A program made the position numbers and the translations under genes. A DNA stretch of 64,000 nt, from NCBI RefSeq assembly GCF_034006335.1, contig NZ_JAWDIQ010000001.1. One strand, 5' to 3'. Source of the stretch: Paracerasibacillus soli (GTDB lineage: Bacteria; Bacillota; Bacilli; Bacillales; Amphibacillaceae). Shown here one piece after another: positions 16,316 to 24,466 of this stretch (its first letter is position 1; each line of letters begins with the position of its first letter). Under the pieces are notes generated by a model that ran no database searches, was not told the origin of the DNA, and worked only from the letters and a program-made list of their open reading frames with translations.

Positions 16316-17776
16316 ATGGAACAAATATGTTTTGAATTAGAAAATGTTGAAATTACTTATTTAGATAAAGAAATTTTAAAAATTGACCGATTAGCCATTC
16401 ATCAATTTGATCGTATCGGAATAGTAGGTAAAAACGGTGCAGGAAAAAGTACCATTTTGAACTTATTAGCAGGAAATATGGAGCCAACAAAAGGGAAGGT
16501 ATTACGTCATGTTGAGTTCGGATATTTTGAACAACTTGAAGTACCATCATCTCTTGAGGCTGACCCAGCATGGATTGGTAAATTGGAAATTCCAAAGAAT
16601 TCGGCTCAACTAAGTGGAGGCGAAAAAACTAGATTAAAACTTGCACAGTTATTTACTCATTATTATGAGTCATTACTAATAGATGAACCGACAACGCACT
16701 TGGATCAGGATGGAATATCTTTTTTATTAGAAGAACTTCGCTATTATTATGGTGCGCTCGTATTAATTAGTCATGACCGTGCTATACTAGACGAATTGGT
16801 CACGACGATATGGGAAATTCATGAGGGCAAGGTACATGTTTATTCAGGAAATTATAGTGAATACATGGTGCAAAAAGAGTTAGAACTTGAACAACAGCAA
16901 CAAGCCCATGAACAGTTCATTAAAGAAAGAAAACGGCTCGAAAATGCGGCGCAGGAAAAAATGAAAAAAGCGCAGAAAGTTGCCCAAGCAGGGAGAATGT
17001 CAAAAAGAGAAGCCAATGCGAAACCAAATAAATCGTTTATGACAAAATCTAAAGGTACAAGCCAAAAAGCTATGCAACGTGCAGCAAAGGCGATTGAGAA
17101 TCGAATGGAAAAGCTCGAGGAAGTCAAAGCTGTTAAAGAAGATAGACCTATTGTATTCTATCAATCAAAAGCAATCGAACTGCATAATAAATTCCCTATT
17201 ATGGCAGATCGATATACATTAAAATGTGCGAATACTGCATTGCTAGAAGAAGTTAGTTTTCAGTTCCCACTGGGTCAGAAAATCGCGATAACGGGTAGTA
17301 ATGGTAGTGGTAAAAGTACATTGTTAAATGAAATTGCAAATAAGGATGATAAACTTATCATTTCACCGAAAGCAAAAATAGGATATTTTAGACAAATGAG
17401 CTATCAATTTACTACCGATGAAACAGTATTACAATTTGTGGTAAATCGATCAAAATATGAAAGGTCTTTTTTGAGAAGTATTTTACATGCGATGCAGTTT
17501 GTGGGTACAGATATACAAAAAAGTGTTAAGTCATTAAGTGGTGGGGAAGCAATTCGACTCCAACTTTGCCAAGTATTTTTAGGAGAATACAATATACTCT
17601 TATTAGATGAACCAACTAACTTTTTGGATATCCACGCTATTAAAGCATTAGAAACCTTTATTACTGGATATCGTGGCACTATTCTATTTGTCTCACATGA
17701 TAAAAGGTTTATAGAAAATGTAGCTGATTTACAATTCGCTATTCATGATAGGAAATTAAAACAAATTTATTATTAA
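16316..17776 (+). CDS. ABC-F ribosomal protection protein (Vga/VmlR-like)
   Basis: This 486-residue protein has two ABC ATPase domains and no membrane segment, the layout of ABC-F proteins. Domain 1 has GKNGAGKST, LSGGEKTR, LLIDEPTTHLD and ISHDRAILDELVTTIWEI; domain 2 has GSNGSGKST, LSGGEAIR and LLLDEPTNFLD. A long charged linker (about residues 190-290, rich in Q, E, K and A) lies between them and would reach toward the peptidyl-transferase centre. The compact domain 1, the HDRAILDELVTTIWEI and SGNYSEYMVQKELE segments and the leader peptide point to the antibiotic-resistance branch (Vga, VmlR, Lsa) that displaces lincosamides, streptogramins A and pleuromutilins. ATG 16316 follows GGGAGG. 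The drug range is not known. Confidence 0.85.
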   Translation: MEQICFELENVEITYLDKEILKIDRLAIHQFDRIGIVGKNGAGKSTILNLLAGNMEPTKGKVLRHVEFGYFEQLEVPSSLEADPAWIGKLEIPKNSAQLSGGEKTRLKLAQLFTHYYESLLIDEPTTHLDQDGISFLLEELRYYYGALVLISHDRAILDELVTTIWEIHEGKVHVYSGNYSEYMVQKELELEQQQQAHEQFIKERKRLENAAQEKMKKAQKVAQAGRMSKREANAKPNKSFMTKSKGTSQKAMQRAAKAIENRMEKLEEVKAVKEDRPIVFYQSKAIELHNKFPIMADRYTLKCANTALLEEVSFQFPLGQKIAITGSNGSGKSTLLNEIANKDDKLIISPKAKIGYFRQMSYQFTTDETVLQFVVNRSKYERSFLRSILHAMQFVGTDIQKSVKSLSGGEAIRLQLCQVFLGEYNILLLDEPTNFLDIHAIKALETFITGYRGTILFVSHDKRFIENVADLQFAIHDRKLKQIYY

Positions 17777-17784
17777 TATTTAGG

Positions 17785-17812
17785 AGAACCGCCATGTTTG
17801 GCGGTTCTTACT
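17785..17812 (+). terminator. Terminator after the ABC-F gene
   Basis: AGAACCGCCA (17785-17794) pairs perfectly with TGGCGGTTCT (17799-17808) around a 4-base loop; the following bases are T-rich but interrupted. Confidence 0.75.
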
Positions 17813-17890
17813 CTTTCTGATTTCATAATAAAAAATCTACATGCATTCCAAAAAGGCCTCGGAATAGTGAACGATACATGTAACCTTTTG

Positions 17891-17906
17891 AGGGGGTCAG
17901 ACCCTT
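17891..17906. repeat. Dispersed GGGGTCTGACCCC-type palindrome
   Basis: GGGGTCAGACCC followed by TTTT lies between the convergent ABC-F and dat genes. Related copies occur at 11408, 38660, 50264, 56087 and 60589, mostly as terminators. A palindromic extragenic repeat family is likely. Confidence 0.5.
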
Positions 17907-17973
17907 TTGACCTCGCCTCCTAAGTAAAAACTTCATATCCATTCATTATAAAAACAATTACAAGGGAGATGAA

Positions 17974-18825
17974 TTAGCTAATATTAGCATCCATTTCATA
18001 TGCTTTTTGTAAACGTCGTGTTATAGAACCGGGCTTACCGTCACGAATAGTTTCTCCATCAACAGTAATGATTGGCAAAACTTCCGATGTTGTACTCGTT
18101 AAAAATAATTCGTCTGCATCTTGAATGTCATCTAACATAAAGGCCTCTTCTACAAAAGGTATATCTAAATCTTTTGCAAAACGTTCAACCGCCATACGGA
18201 CACAACCATGCAAAATTTGTTTTGTTGTCGGATGCGTATATATCGTGCCGTCTTTTACAAGATATACATTGGATGAACTACACTCCGTAACTTTACCATC
18301 TTTGTGTAAAATTGCTTCATAACAGTTTTTTTCTTTTGCAGTCTGTTTTGCTAGTACATTCGGTAGCAAGTTTAAACTTTTAATAAAACAATATTCCCAA
18401 CGAATGTCTTCGTGTGTCAAAACAGAAACCCCTTGTTGCAAATTGACTAGATTACGATCTAAATTTTGTACGTAAGCATAGACATTTGCTACTACTCCTT
18501 TAGGAAAAACATGATCACGCGGGGCTGATCCACGTGTGGCCTGTAAGTATACTTTTCCGTCCGTTTTCATATCATTTCTTTTTAATAATTCGAGTAGAGA
18601 TGCGATTAATTGCTCATTTGTAAATGGTAGTGCAAGTTTAATCGCTTCTGCAGAGCGAAATAACCTGTCAACATGTTCTTTTAATAAATGATACGTACCA
18701 CGATAAACACGGATGACTTCATAAACACCATCACCAAATTGCAATCCTCGTTCTTCAAATGGATAGCTCAAATTATCGCGATGAATAAATTTAGATTGTG
18801 ATAAAACAACTGGATAAACAGTCAA
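17974..18825 (-). CDS. dat: D-amino acid aminotransferase
   Basis: Dat is a PLP enzyme that interconverts D-alanine and D-glutamate with their 2-oxo acids, supplying D-glutamate for peptidoglycan. The length of 283 residues equals that of the well-studied Bacillus sphaericus enzyme. Fold-type IV motifs are present: ERGLQFGDGVYEVIRVY near residue 26, the PLP lysine in EYCFIKSLNLLPNVLAK, the substrate-side TECSSSNVYLVKDG block and FLTSTTSEVLPI. The TTG start at 18825 follows AAAGGGGGAGAA. The gene is intact and monocistronic, convergent with the ABC-F gene. Confidence 0.93.
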   Translation of the reverse strand: MTVYPVVLSQSKFIHRDNLSYPFEERGLQFGDGVYEVIRVYRGTYHLLKEHVDRLFRSAEAIKLALPFTNEQLIASLLELLKRNDMKTDGKVYLQATRGSAPRDHVFPKGVVANVYAYVQNLDRNLVNLQQGVSVLTHEDIRWEYCFIKSLNLLPNVLAKQTAKEKNCYEAILHKDGKVTECSSSNVYLVKDGTIYTHPTTKQILHGCVRMAVERFAKDLDIPFVEEAFMLDDIQDADELFLTSTTSEVLPIITVDGETIRDGKPGSITRRLQKAYEMDANIS

Positions 18826-19002
18826 GCTTTTCTCCCCCTTTAATCTTATATTTTATATATGTTAGAAAAGAAAGTAAATGATATGTTTACCATAACATAT
18901 GCAAATAAAGTAGAAATGTACGGTAGCTAATATTTTCCAGTTGAAATTTCATTTTATAGGGCGTATAATTTTTGTTATAAATTTTAATTGAATGTACATG
19001 AT

Positions 19003-19076
19003 GCGGGTGTAGTTTAGTGGTAAAACTTCAGCTTCCCAAGCTGACATCGAGGGTTCGATTCCCTTCACCCGCTCCA
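19003..19076 (+). tRNA. tRNA-Gly (anticodon CCC)
   Basis: The 74-base sequence folds as a full cloverleaf. GCGGGTG pairs with CACCCGC in the acceptor stem, the D arm is GTTT..AAAC, the anticodon stem is TCAGC/GCTGA with loop TTCCCAA, and the T loop is TTCGATT. The CCA end is encoded (19074-19076). The anticodon at loop positions 3-5 is CCC, reading GGG. It is a single tRNA gene, with its own terminator 15 bases later. Confidence 0.93.
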
Positions 19077-19090
19077 TACTTATGTGCTAA

Positions 19091-19130
19091 CGCAGTGTTT
19101 CGCAAATATATCGAAGCGTTGCGTTTTTTT
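19091..19130 (+). terminator. Terminator after tRNA-Gly
   Basis: CGCAGTGTTTCG (19091-19102) pairs with CGAAGCGTTGCG (19112-19123), a 12-bp stem with three G-U pairs, followed by seven T residues. Confidence 0.85.
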
Positions 19131-19256
19131 ATGGCATAAACACTAAACTTGATATGAACAAATTATCAATAGTATGCTTATATCAATCATCATAGACTGC
19201 ACGTTAAAAGCAGAACTTTTATTATAAAAATAATAAAAAGAGAGGAGTGAGGAAAC

Positions 19257-20389
19257 GTGAATGTCGAAGAATTAAAACAAAAAGTTATAGCATATAGTAA
19301 AGAAATTGGTATTGATAAAATTGGCTTTACAACAGCAGATGTGTTCGGTGAATTAAAGGAACGACTCCGAAGACAGGAAGAACTCCAATACCAATCAGGT
19401 TTTGAAAAAGGAACGATTGAAGAAAGGACAGAACCACGTAGACTTTTACCAGAGGCTCAATCCATCATTGCCATTGCGTTAGCCTATCCTACCCGAATGA
19501 AAAATGCCCCTAGAGGGACAAAAGAAGAAAGGCGCGGAATATTTTGTCGGGCATCATGGGGGACAGACTATCATGTTGTTCTGCGCGAACGATTAAAAAA
19601 GCTTTCTGACTATATTAAGGAACTTGTACCAGATGCGATTACAAAGGAAATGGTTGATACAGGTGAGTTATCTGATCGCGCAGTTGCTGAGCGAGCTGGT
19701 ATTGGATTCAGTGGCAAAAATTGTTCTATTATTACACCAGAATTTGGATCATTTGTATATTTAGGAGAAATGATAACAAATATTCCGTTTCCTCCTGATT
19801 CTCCAATCGAGGATAGTTGTGGGGATTGTAGAAAATGTATCGATGCATGTCCAACAGGGGCACTTGTGCAAGGCGGACAGTTAAATGCACAAAGATGTCT
19901 AGCATTTTTAACGCAGACAAAGTCCTTTTTAGCAGATGAATTTCGTGTAGAATTAGGTAATCGTCTGTACGGTTGTGACACATGCCAACAAGTTTGCCCA
20001 CGAAATAAACAGATTGATTTTCATCATCATCCAGAATTTGAGCCTGATCAGAACTTGCAAAACCGAAACTAAAGCCATTTTTAAAAATGTCGAATCGTGA
20101 GTTTAAAGAAAAGTTTGGTGAGGTATCTGGATCATGGAGAGGGAAAAAGCCGATTCAACGTAATGCGATGATTGCACTAGCACATTTTAAAGATAAAACA
20201 GCAGTCAATGATTTAATCGATGTCATGAAGCATGATGTAAGACCAGATATTTGTGGTACTGCTGCTTGGACCTTAGGGAAAATTGGCACGGAAGATGCAT
20301 TTGTCGCGATTGAAATGGCGATGGAAAAGGAAACAGACCCACAAGTATTATATGAGATGGAAAAAGGATTACAATTCCAAAATGTGTAA
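19257..20389 (+). CDS. queG: Epoxyqueuosine reductase QueG, frameshifted
   Basis: QueG uses cobalamin and two [4Fe-4S] clusters for the last step of tRNA queuosine synthesis. GTG 19257 starts MNVEELKQKVIAYSKEIGID. The catalytic Asp region is VDTGELSDRAVAERAG, followed by GFSGKNCSIITPEFGSFVYLGE. The ferredoxin motifs are SCGDCRKCIDACPTGAL and YGCDTCQQVCPRN. The frame breaks at about 20053, where DQNLQNRN should read DPELAKPKLKPFL (one C lost from CCAGAA). The rest is a HEAT-repeat domain (FKDKTAVNDLIDVMKHDVRP) ending at 20389. The total of about 377 residues fits the Bacillus protein. It begins a close run of genes (queG, ogt, amidase). Confidence 0.93.
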
Positions 20390-20394
20390 CAAAT

Positions 20395-20955
20395 ATGGGA
20401 GTGGGATGTATCGTGTCTGAAATTTATTATGAGGAGATGGCCTCTCCAATAGGTCCATTATTATTGCTTAAATATGAAGGCAAAATCATACGAATCGATT
20501 TTGGAATTCTTGCAGATTTAGAGGTGGAATTGGCAATATGGTTGGATAGGTTTGTTCCTGTGGATAAATATACATTTAAGCATGATGCTAGTCAGTTTGA
20601 ACAGGAACTAATTCAACTTGATAGTTATTTTACAAAGCGAACGACTCATTTTCAAATGGATTATCAATTGTTTGGTACACCATTTCAACAAAAGGTTTGG
20701 GAAAAACTTGTAGAAGAAATTCCATATGGCCAAATGAAATCTTATAAAGATATTGCCATAGCAATTGGTAATGTAAAAGCTGTACGCGCGATTGGTGGTG
20801 CCGTCAATAAAAATCCATTATCAATTGTAGTTCCATGTCACCGTGTAGTCGGTGCAACTGGCAAGTTAGTTGGCTATAATGGCGGGCTTGACAAAAAGGA
20901 GTTTTTACTACAGTTAGAACTTGAAAAAGTCTTACAAAGTAATTTTAATGGATGA
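20395..20955 (+). CDS. ogt: Methylated-DNA-[protein]-cysteine S-methyltransferase
   Basis: Ogt repairs O6-alkylguanine by moving the alkyl group to its own Cys. The C-terminal domain is complete: FGTPFQQKVWEKLVEEIPYG, the helix-turn-helix SYKDIAIAIGNVKAVRAIGGA with the arginine finger, the active site IVVPCHRVVG and GYNGGLDKKEFLL. The N-terminal domain is short. Two starts are possible: ATG 20395, 6 bases after the queG stop, and GTG 20413 after GGGAGTGGGA, which reads VSEIYYEEM and may be the real one. The gene overlaps the next open frame, so it is part of a queG-ogt run. Confidence 0.9.
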   Translation: MGVGCIVSEIYYEEMASPIGPLLLLKYEGKIIRIDFGILADLEVELAIWLDRFVPVDKYTFKHDASQFEQELIQLDSYFTKRTTHFQMDYQLFGTPFQQKVWEKLVEEIPYGQMKSYKDIAIAIGNVKAVRAIGGAVNKNPLSIVVPCHRVVGATGKLVGYNGGLDKKEFLLQLELEKVLQSNFNG

Positions 20956-21032
20956 ACGGTGATAAAAATGATGCTACGAGAGATATTTCTTTATGTTCCC
21001 TTCATATAATGTGCGAGGAGGGGAATTTTCTT

Positions 21033-21905
21033 ATGGAAATTTTACAGCAATATTGGATGGATTCATTTAATAATGTCCAGTTAAGTAAACGACAGGATGA
21101 TTGGTGGAGTCGATTAGACAATTTGTGTAAAAAGCGAAATGCTGAGATTGTAAAAATTAATGGTCAAGGACATATTTTTCATCAATTACGCCAAGAAAAT
21201 ATAGATACATGTCATTATCAGATGCACCTTACTTTTTTAATTAAACAAGATGAACATCTTTATGTTGAAGAGCGAGTCACTCCATTTACTTGTACGATTA
21301 GAGACGGCAATATTGTGAAGCATGAAGAGATTTTGAATGTTGATCATACAAGTGAAGACTCTGTAAATGCAAAAGCAATGGAATTAGTAACAGATTCAAC
21401 CCAAGTGTCGGAACGCTTCACTTATAATCGACAGCAGGCAGTACAATATGCGGAGCACTGGTGGAATAGTTATAATCCAACTTATCGTGTATTTGATGTT
21501 GATTGCACAAATTTTATATCACAATGTCTTCATGCCGGTGGGGCACCAATGTGGGGAACGCCAAATCGGTCAAAAGGTTGGTGGTATCAAGGCAATAATT
21601 GGAGCTATAGTTGGGCTGTTGCTCATAGCATGCGGTGGTATTTAAGCGGAGCAACACAGGGTGTAAAAGGGGTAGAGATGGAAAGTCCCGAAGAACTATT
21701 GCCAGGGGATGTAATTTGTTATGACTTTCAAGGTGATGGCAGATGGGATCATACAACCATTGTTGTAGCAAAAGATGCATATGGCATGCCTCTTGTTAAT
21801 GCACATACAGATAATAGCCGACACAGGTATTGGTCTTACGAAGATTCGACTGCTTGGACGCCAAATATAAAATATAAGTTTTTCCATATACAAAGTGTTA
21901 CCTAA
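21033..21905 (+). CDS. Amidase-domain (Amidase_6, CHAP-like) protein
   Basis: The C-terminal half carries a putative amidase domain of the NlpC/P60-like cysteine hydrolases: YNRQQAVQYAEHWWNSYNP, then the catalytic Cys in VDCTNFISQCLHAGG, and the catalytic His in RWDHTTIVV, followed by VNAHTDNSRHRYW. The N-terminal half is a helical and strand segment of unknown role. No signal peptide is seen from the chosen ATG 21033 (MEILQQYW), which follows GAGGAGGGG; an upstream in-frame ATG at 20952 overlaps ogt and is less likely. Such proteins are common in spore formers and may act on peptidoglycan or in sporulation, but the role is inferred. Confidence 0.8.
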   Translation: MEILQQYWMDSFNNVQLSKRQDDWWSRLDNLCKKRNAEIVKINGQGHIFHQLRQENIDTCHYQMHLTFLIKQDEHLYVEERVTPFTCTIRDGNIVKHEEILNVDHTSEDSVNAKAMELVTDSTQVSERFTYNRQQAVQYAEHWWNSYNPTYRVFDVDCTNFISQCLHAGGAPMWGTPNRSKGWWYQGNNWSYSWAVAHSMRWYLSGATQGVKGVEMESPEELLPGDVICYDFQGDGRWDHTTIVVAKDAYGMPLVNAHTDNSRHRYWSYEDSTAWTPNIKYKFFHIQSVT

Positions 21906-22047
21906 TTCATGTTATAATAGAGAAGTTAAAGTTTATGTAAGAAGATGTTTCTTAAAACTGAATGGTTCGTATTCTTCAATAAGAATGTAATAATGGAGGG
22001 TTCAATTGTTCAGATTTTTGAACATCGGTTAGAAGGAGAAATGGTAA

Positions 22048-22520
22048 GTGAGTATACATGTAGTATTATTTCAACAGAAATACCAGCAAATACTGGAAAT
22101 ATTGCACGGACATGTTTAGCAACTGATACGACTTTACATCTTATTCATCCACTTGGTTTTTCTCTCGATGATAAAATGGTTCGACGTGCAGGTCTTGATT
22201 ATTGGAAGCATGTCGACGTAAAAGAACATGATTCAATAGAAGCATTGTATCAGGAATTTCCTGAAGGTATTTTTTATTATATTGAAAACTTTGGTACGAA
22301 ACATTACACGGATTATGACTTCAATAAGTCGGATGCTGATTTATTTTTTGTCTTTGGACGTGAATCAAGTGGCATTCCCAAGGAGCTGCTTGTTGGAAAA
22401 GAAGATCATTGTTTACGAATTCATATGAATGATAAAGTTCGTTCGTTGAATTTATCTAATACAGCTGCAATCTTGATTTATGAAGTGTTGCGTCAACAAG
22501 GATTTCCAAATTTAACATAA
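22048..22520 (+). CDS. trmL: tRNA (cytidine(34)-2'-O)-methyltransferase, frameshifted near start
   Basis: TrmL is a SPOUT methyltransferase that modifies the wobble base of tRNA-Leu. The trefoil-knot motifs are clear: EIPANTGNIARTC, HLIHPLGFSLDDKMVRRAGLDYW, LFFVFGRESSGIP and LNLSNTAAILIYEVLRQ. The open frame extends upstream to 21945, but that part is not conserved. A GTG at 22048 after GAAGGAGAA reads VSIHVVLFQ, the true family N-terminus. It joins the main frame if one C is restored at about 22073 (CAACCAGAA instead of CAACAGAA). Length is then about 158 residues, as expected. The enzyme is cytoplasmic. Confidence 0.88.
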
Positions 22521-22524
22521 GTTT

Positions 22525-22556
22525 AAAACCGCCATCCCATGAGATGACGGTTTTTC
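22525..22556 (+). terminator. Terminator after trmL
   Basis: AAACCGCCATC and GATGACGGTTT form an 11-bp stem with one mismatch and a 6-base loop, ending in five T residues. Confidence 0.8.
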
Positions 22557-22570
22557 TTTACTCTGTAGTA

Positions 22571-22672
22571 TTACTGATTATCTTTTGGTACTCCAGGTTT
22601 TGCTTCATAGCCTGATGTAAAGAATGATGTAATGAATGTGAGAATTACTCCCATAATGAGTGCTAATTTCAT
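22571..22672 (-). CDS. Small 33-residue membrane or exported protein
   Basis: ATG 22672 follows AAGGGAGG and opens a 33-codon gene ending in TAA at 22571. The peptide begins MKLALIMGVILTFITSFFTS, a clear hydrophobic helix, and ends GYEAKPGVPKDNQ. It is too short for usual gene calling but has a strong ribosome site and protein-like composition. It could be a single-pass small membrane protein or a short secreted peptide. It converges with trmL and can use the same hairpin as terminator. No family is recognised. Confidence 0.55.
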   Translation of the reverse strand: MKLALIMGVILTFITSFFTSGYEAKPGVPKDNQ

Positions 22673-22830
22673 ATGAGCAGCCTCCCTTAAATGATGTGTA
22701 TGTACTTAGGTTACGCCTAATATGAATGTACTATTCATACTTATCATTCCTCATTATAACGGAAAAGATTCAAATTGTGAACTAAGAGTGTTAAAACAAT
22801 CAGTTTTTTTATATTAAAAATCCACTAGCT

Positions 22831-24093
22831 ATGTACCGAGAGAAGCCTTGTCAAAGCGCATTCTGACTAAACCCCACTAACAATGTACCGAGAGAAGCCT
22901 TGTCAAAGCGCATTCTGACTAAACCCCACTAACAATATGCCGAGAGAAGCCCTATCAAGGCGCATTCTGACTAAACCCCACTAACAATGTACCGAGAGAA
23001 GCCTTATCAAAGCGCATTCGCACCACCCTCCGCTCACAATGTGCCGAGAGAAGCCTTATCAAAGCAGATTCGTACCACCCTCCGCTCACAATGTGCCGAG
23101 AGAAGCCCTATCAAGGCGCATTCTGACTAAACCCCACTAACAATGTACCGAGAGAAGCCTTATCAAAGCGCATTCGTACCACCCTCCGCTCACAATGTGC
23201 CGAGAGGAGCCCTATCAAAGCAGATTTGCACCATCCTCCGCTAACAATGTACCGAGAGAAGCCATATCAAGGCGCATTCGCACCACCCCCCACTAACAAT
23301 GTACCGAGAGAAGCCTTGTCAAAGCGCATTCTGACTAAACCCCACTAACAATGTACCGAGAGAAGCCGTATCAAGGCGCATTCTGACCAAACCCCACTAA
23401 CAACGCGCCAAGAGAAGCCTTGTCAAAGCAGATTCGCACCCTCCTCCGTTCACAATGTGCCAAGAGAAGCCTTGTCAAGGCGCATTCTGTCAAACCCCAC
23501 TAACAATGTGCCGAGAGAAGCCGTATCAAGGCGCATTCTGACCAAACCCCACTAACAATGTACCGAGAGAAGCCTTGTCAAGGCGCATTCGTACCACCCT
23601 CCGCTCACAATGTGCCAAGAGAAGCCTTGTCAAGGCGCATTCTGTCAAACCCCACTAACAATGTGCCGAGAGAAGCCGTATCAAGGCGCATTCTGACCAA
23701 ACCCCACTAACAATGTACCGAGAGAAGCCTTGTCAAAGCAGATTCGCACCCTCCTCCGCTCACAATGTACCGAGAGAAGCCGTATCAAGGCGCATTCTGA
23801 CCAAACCCCACTAACAATGTACCGAGAGAAGCCTTGTCAAAGCAGATTTGCACCCTCCTCCGCTCACAATGTGCCGAGAGAAGCCGTATCAAGGCGCATT
23901 CTGACCAAACCCCACTAACAATGTACCGAGAGAAGCCTTGTCAAGGCGCATTCTGACCAAACCCCACTAACAATGTACCGAGAGAAGCCTTATCAAAGCA
24001 GATTCGCACCCTCCTCCGTTCACAATGTGCCGGGAGAAGCCGTATAAAAGCAGATTCGCACCCTCCTCCGCTAACAATGTACCGAGAGCGCCC
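22831..24093. repeat. Tandem array of 25 units, 52-bp period
   Basis: Units start at 22831, 22883, 22935, 22987 and so on to 24077, spaced by 52 bases except two of 51. Each begins with the core ATGTACCGAGAGAAGCC (or ATGTGCC...) and has one of two tails: type A, CGCATTCTGACTAAACC and CCACTAAC, or type B, CAGATTCGCACC and CTCCTCCGCTCAC. A and B units are mixed and in places alternate. A block of units 13-14 (23455) is duplicated as 16-17 (23610), including the same 1-base deletion, so part of it grew by block duplication. The period is not a multiple of 3 and every frame holds stops, so it is non-coding. No unique spacers exist, so it is not CRISPR. Confidence 0.95.
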
Positions 24094-24342
24094 TCTTCCT
24101 TATCAAAAATCCTTCTTCTAAACTAAAATGCTAACTAGCGCTAGCGCATTATGACGCTTTTTAGGATCTCAGCTATGCCTAAAACCAAATTGTCATGAAT
24201 ATATCAAAACAAGTACATAGGAAATTTCTGTGCAAGTCGTTTTCAAACATCAAAATGTGTCATTTAGATAAAAAATAGCTATTCTATACAAACATTGAAA
24301 TTCTCAATTTAAAAACTTTCTTCGCAACCGCTTTCCAATCTA
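24094..24342. other. Intergenic spacer between repeat array and odhA promoter
   Basis: The array decays at about 24093. A small AGCG/CGCT hairpin followed by TTTTTA (24141-24162) may be a terminator. The rest is AT-rich with no open frame of note. Confidence 0.4.
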
Positions 24343-24371
24343 TTGTTTCAACGCATAAAATAAGGTATATT
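24343..24371 (+). promoter_or_regulatory. Candidate sigma-A promoter for odhAB
   Basis: TTGTTT (24343-24348) and TATATT (24366-24371) are spaced by 17 bases, placing a start point near 24378 and a leader of about 90 bases before the odhA GTG. Confidence 0.45.
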
Positions 24372-24466
24372 AGTTGATGAAGCCATACTCTATATCTATA
24401 ATGGATTTGGAGTATGGAGGAGATTGTAACATACAGATAATGTTAACTTCTAATGGGGTATAGGAT

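Noticed and set aside
23730..23918. 62-residue open frame inside the repeat array
   Set aside because: The 52-bp period rotates the frame each unit, there is no ribosome site, and the peptide is only a readout of the repeats.
22831..24093. CRISPR array
   Set aside because: Repeats are contiguous with a 52-bp period and only two recurring tail types. There are no unique spacers and no cas genes in the window.
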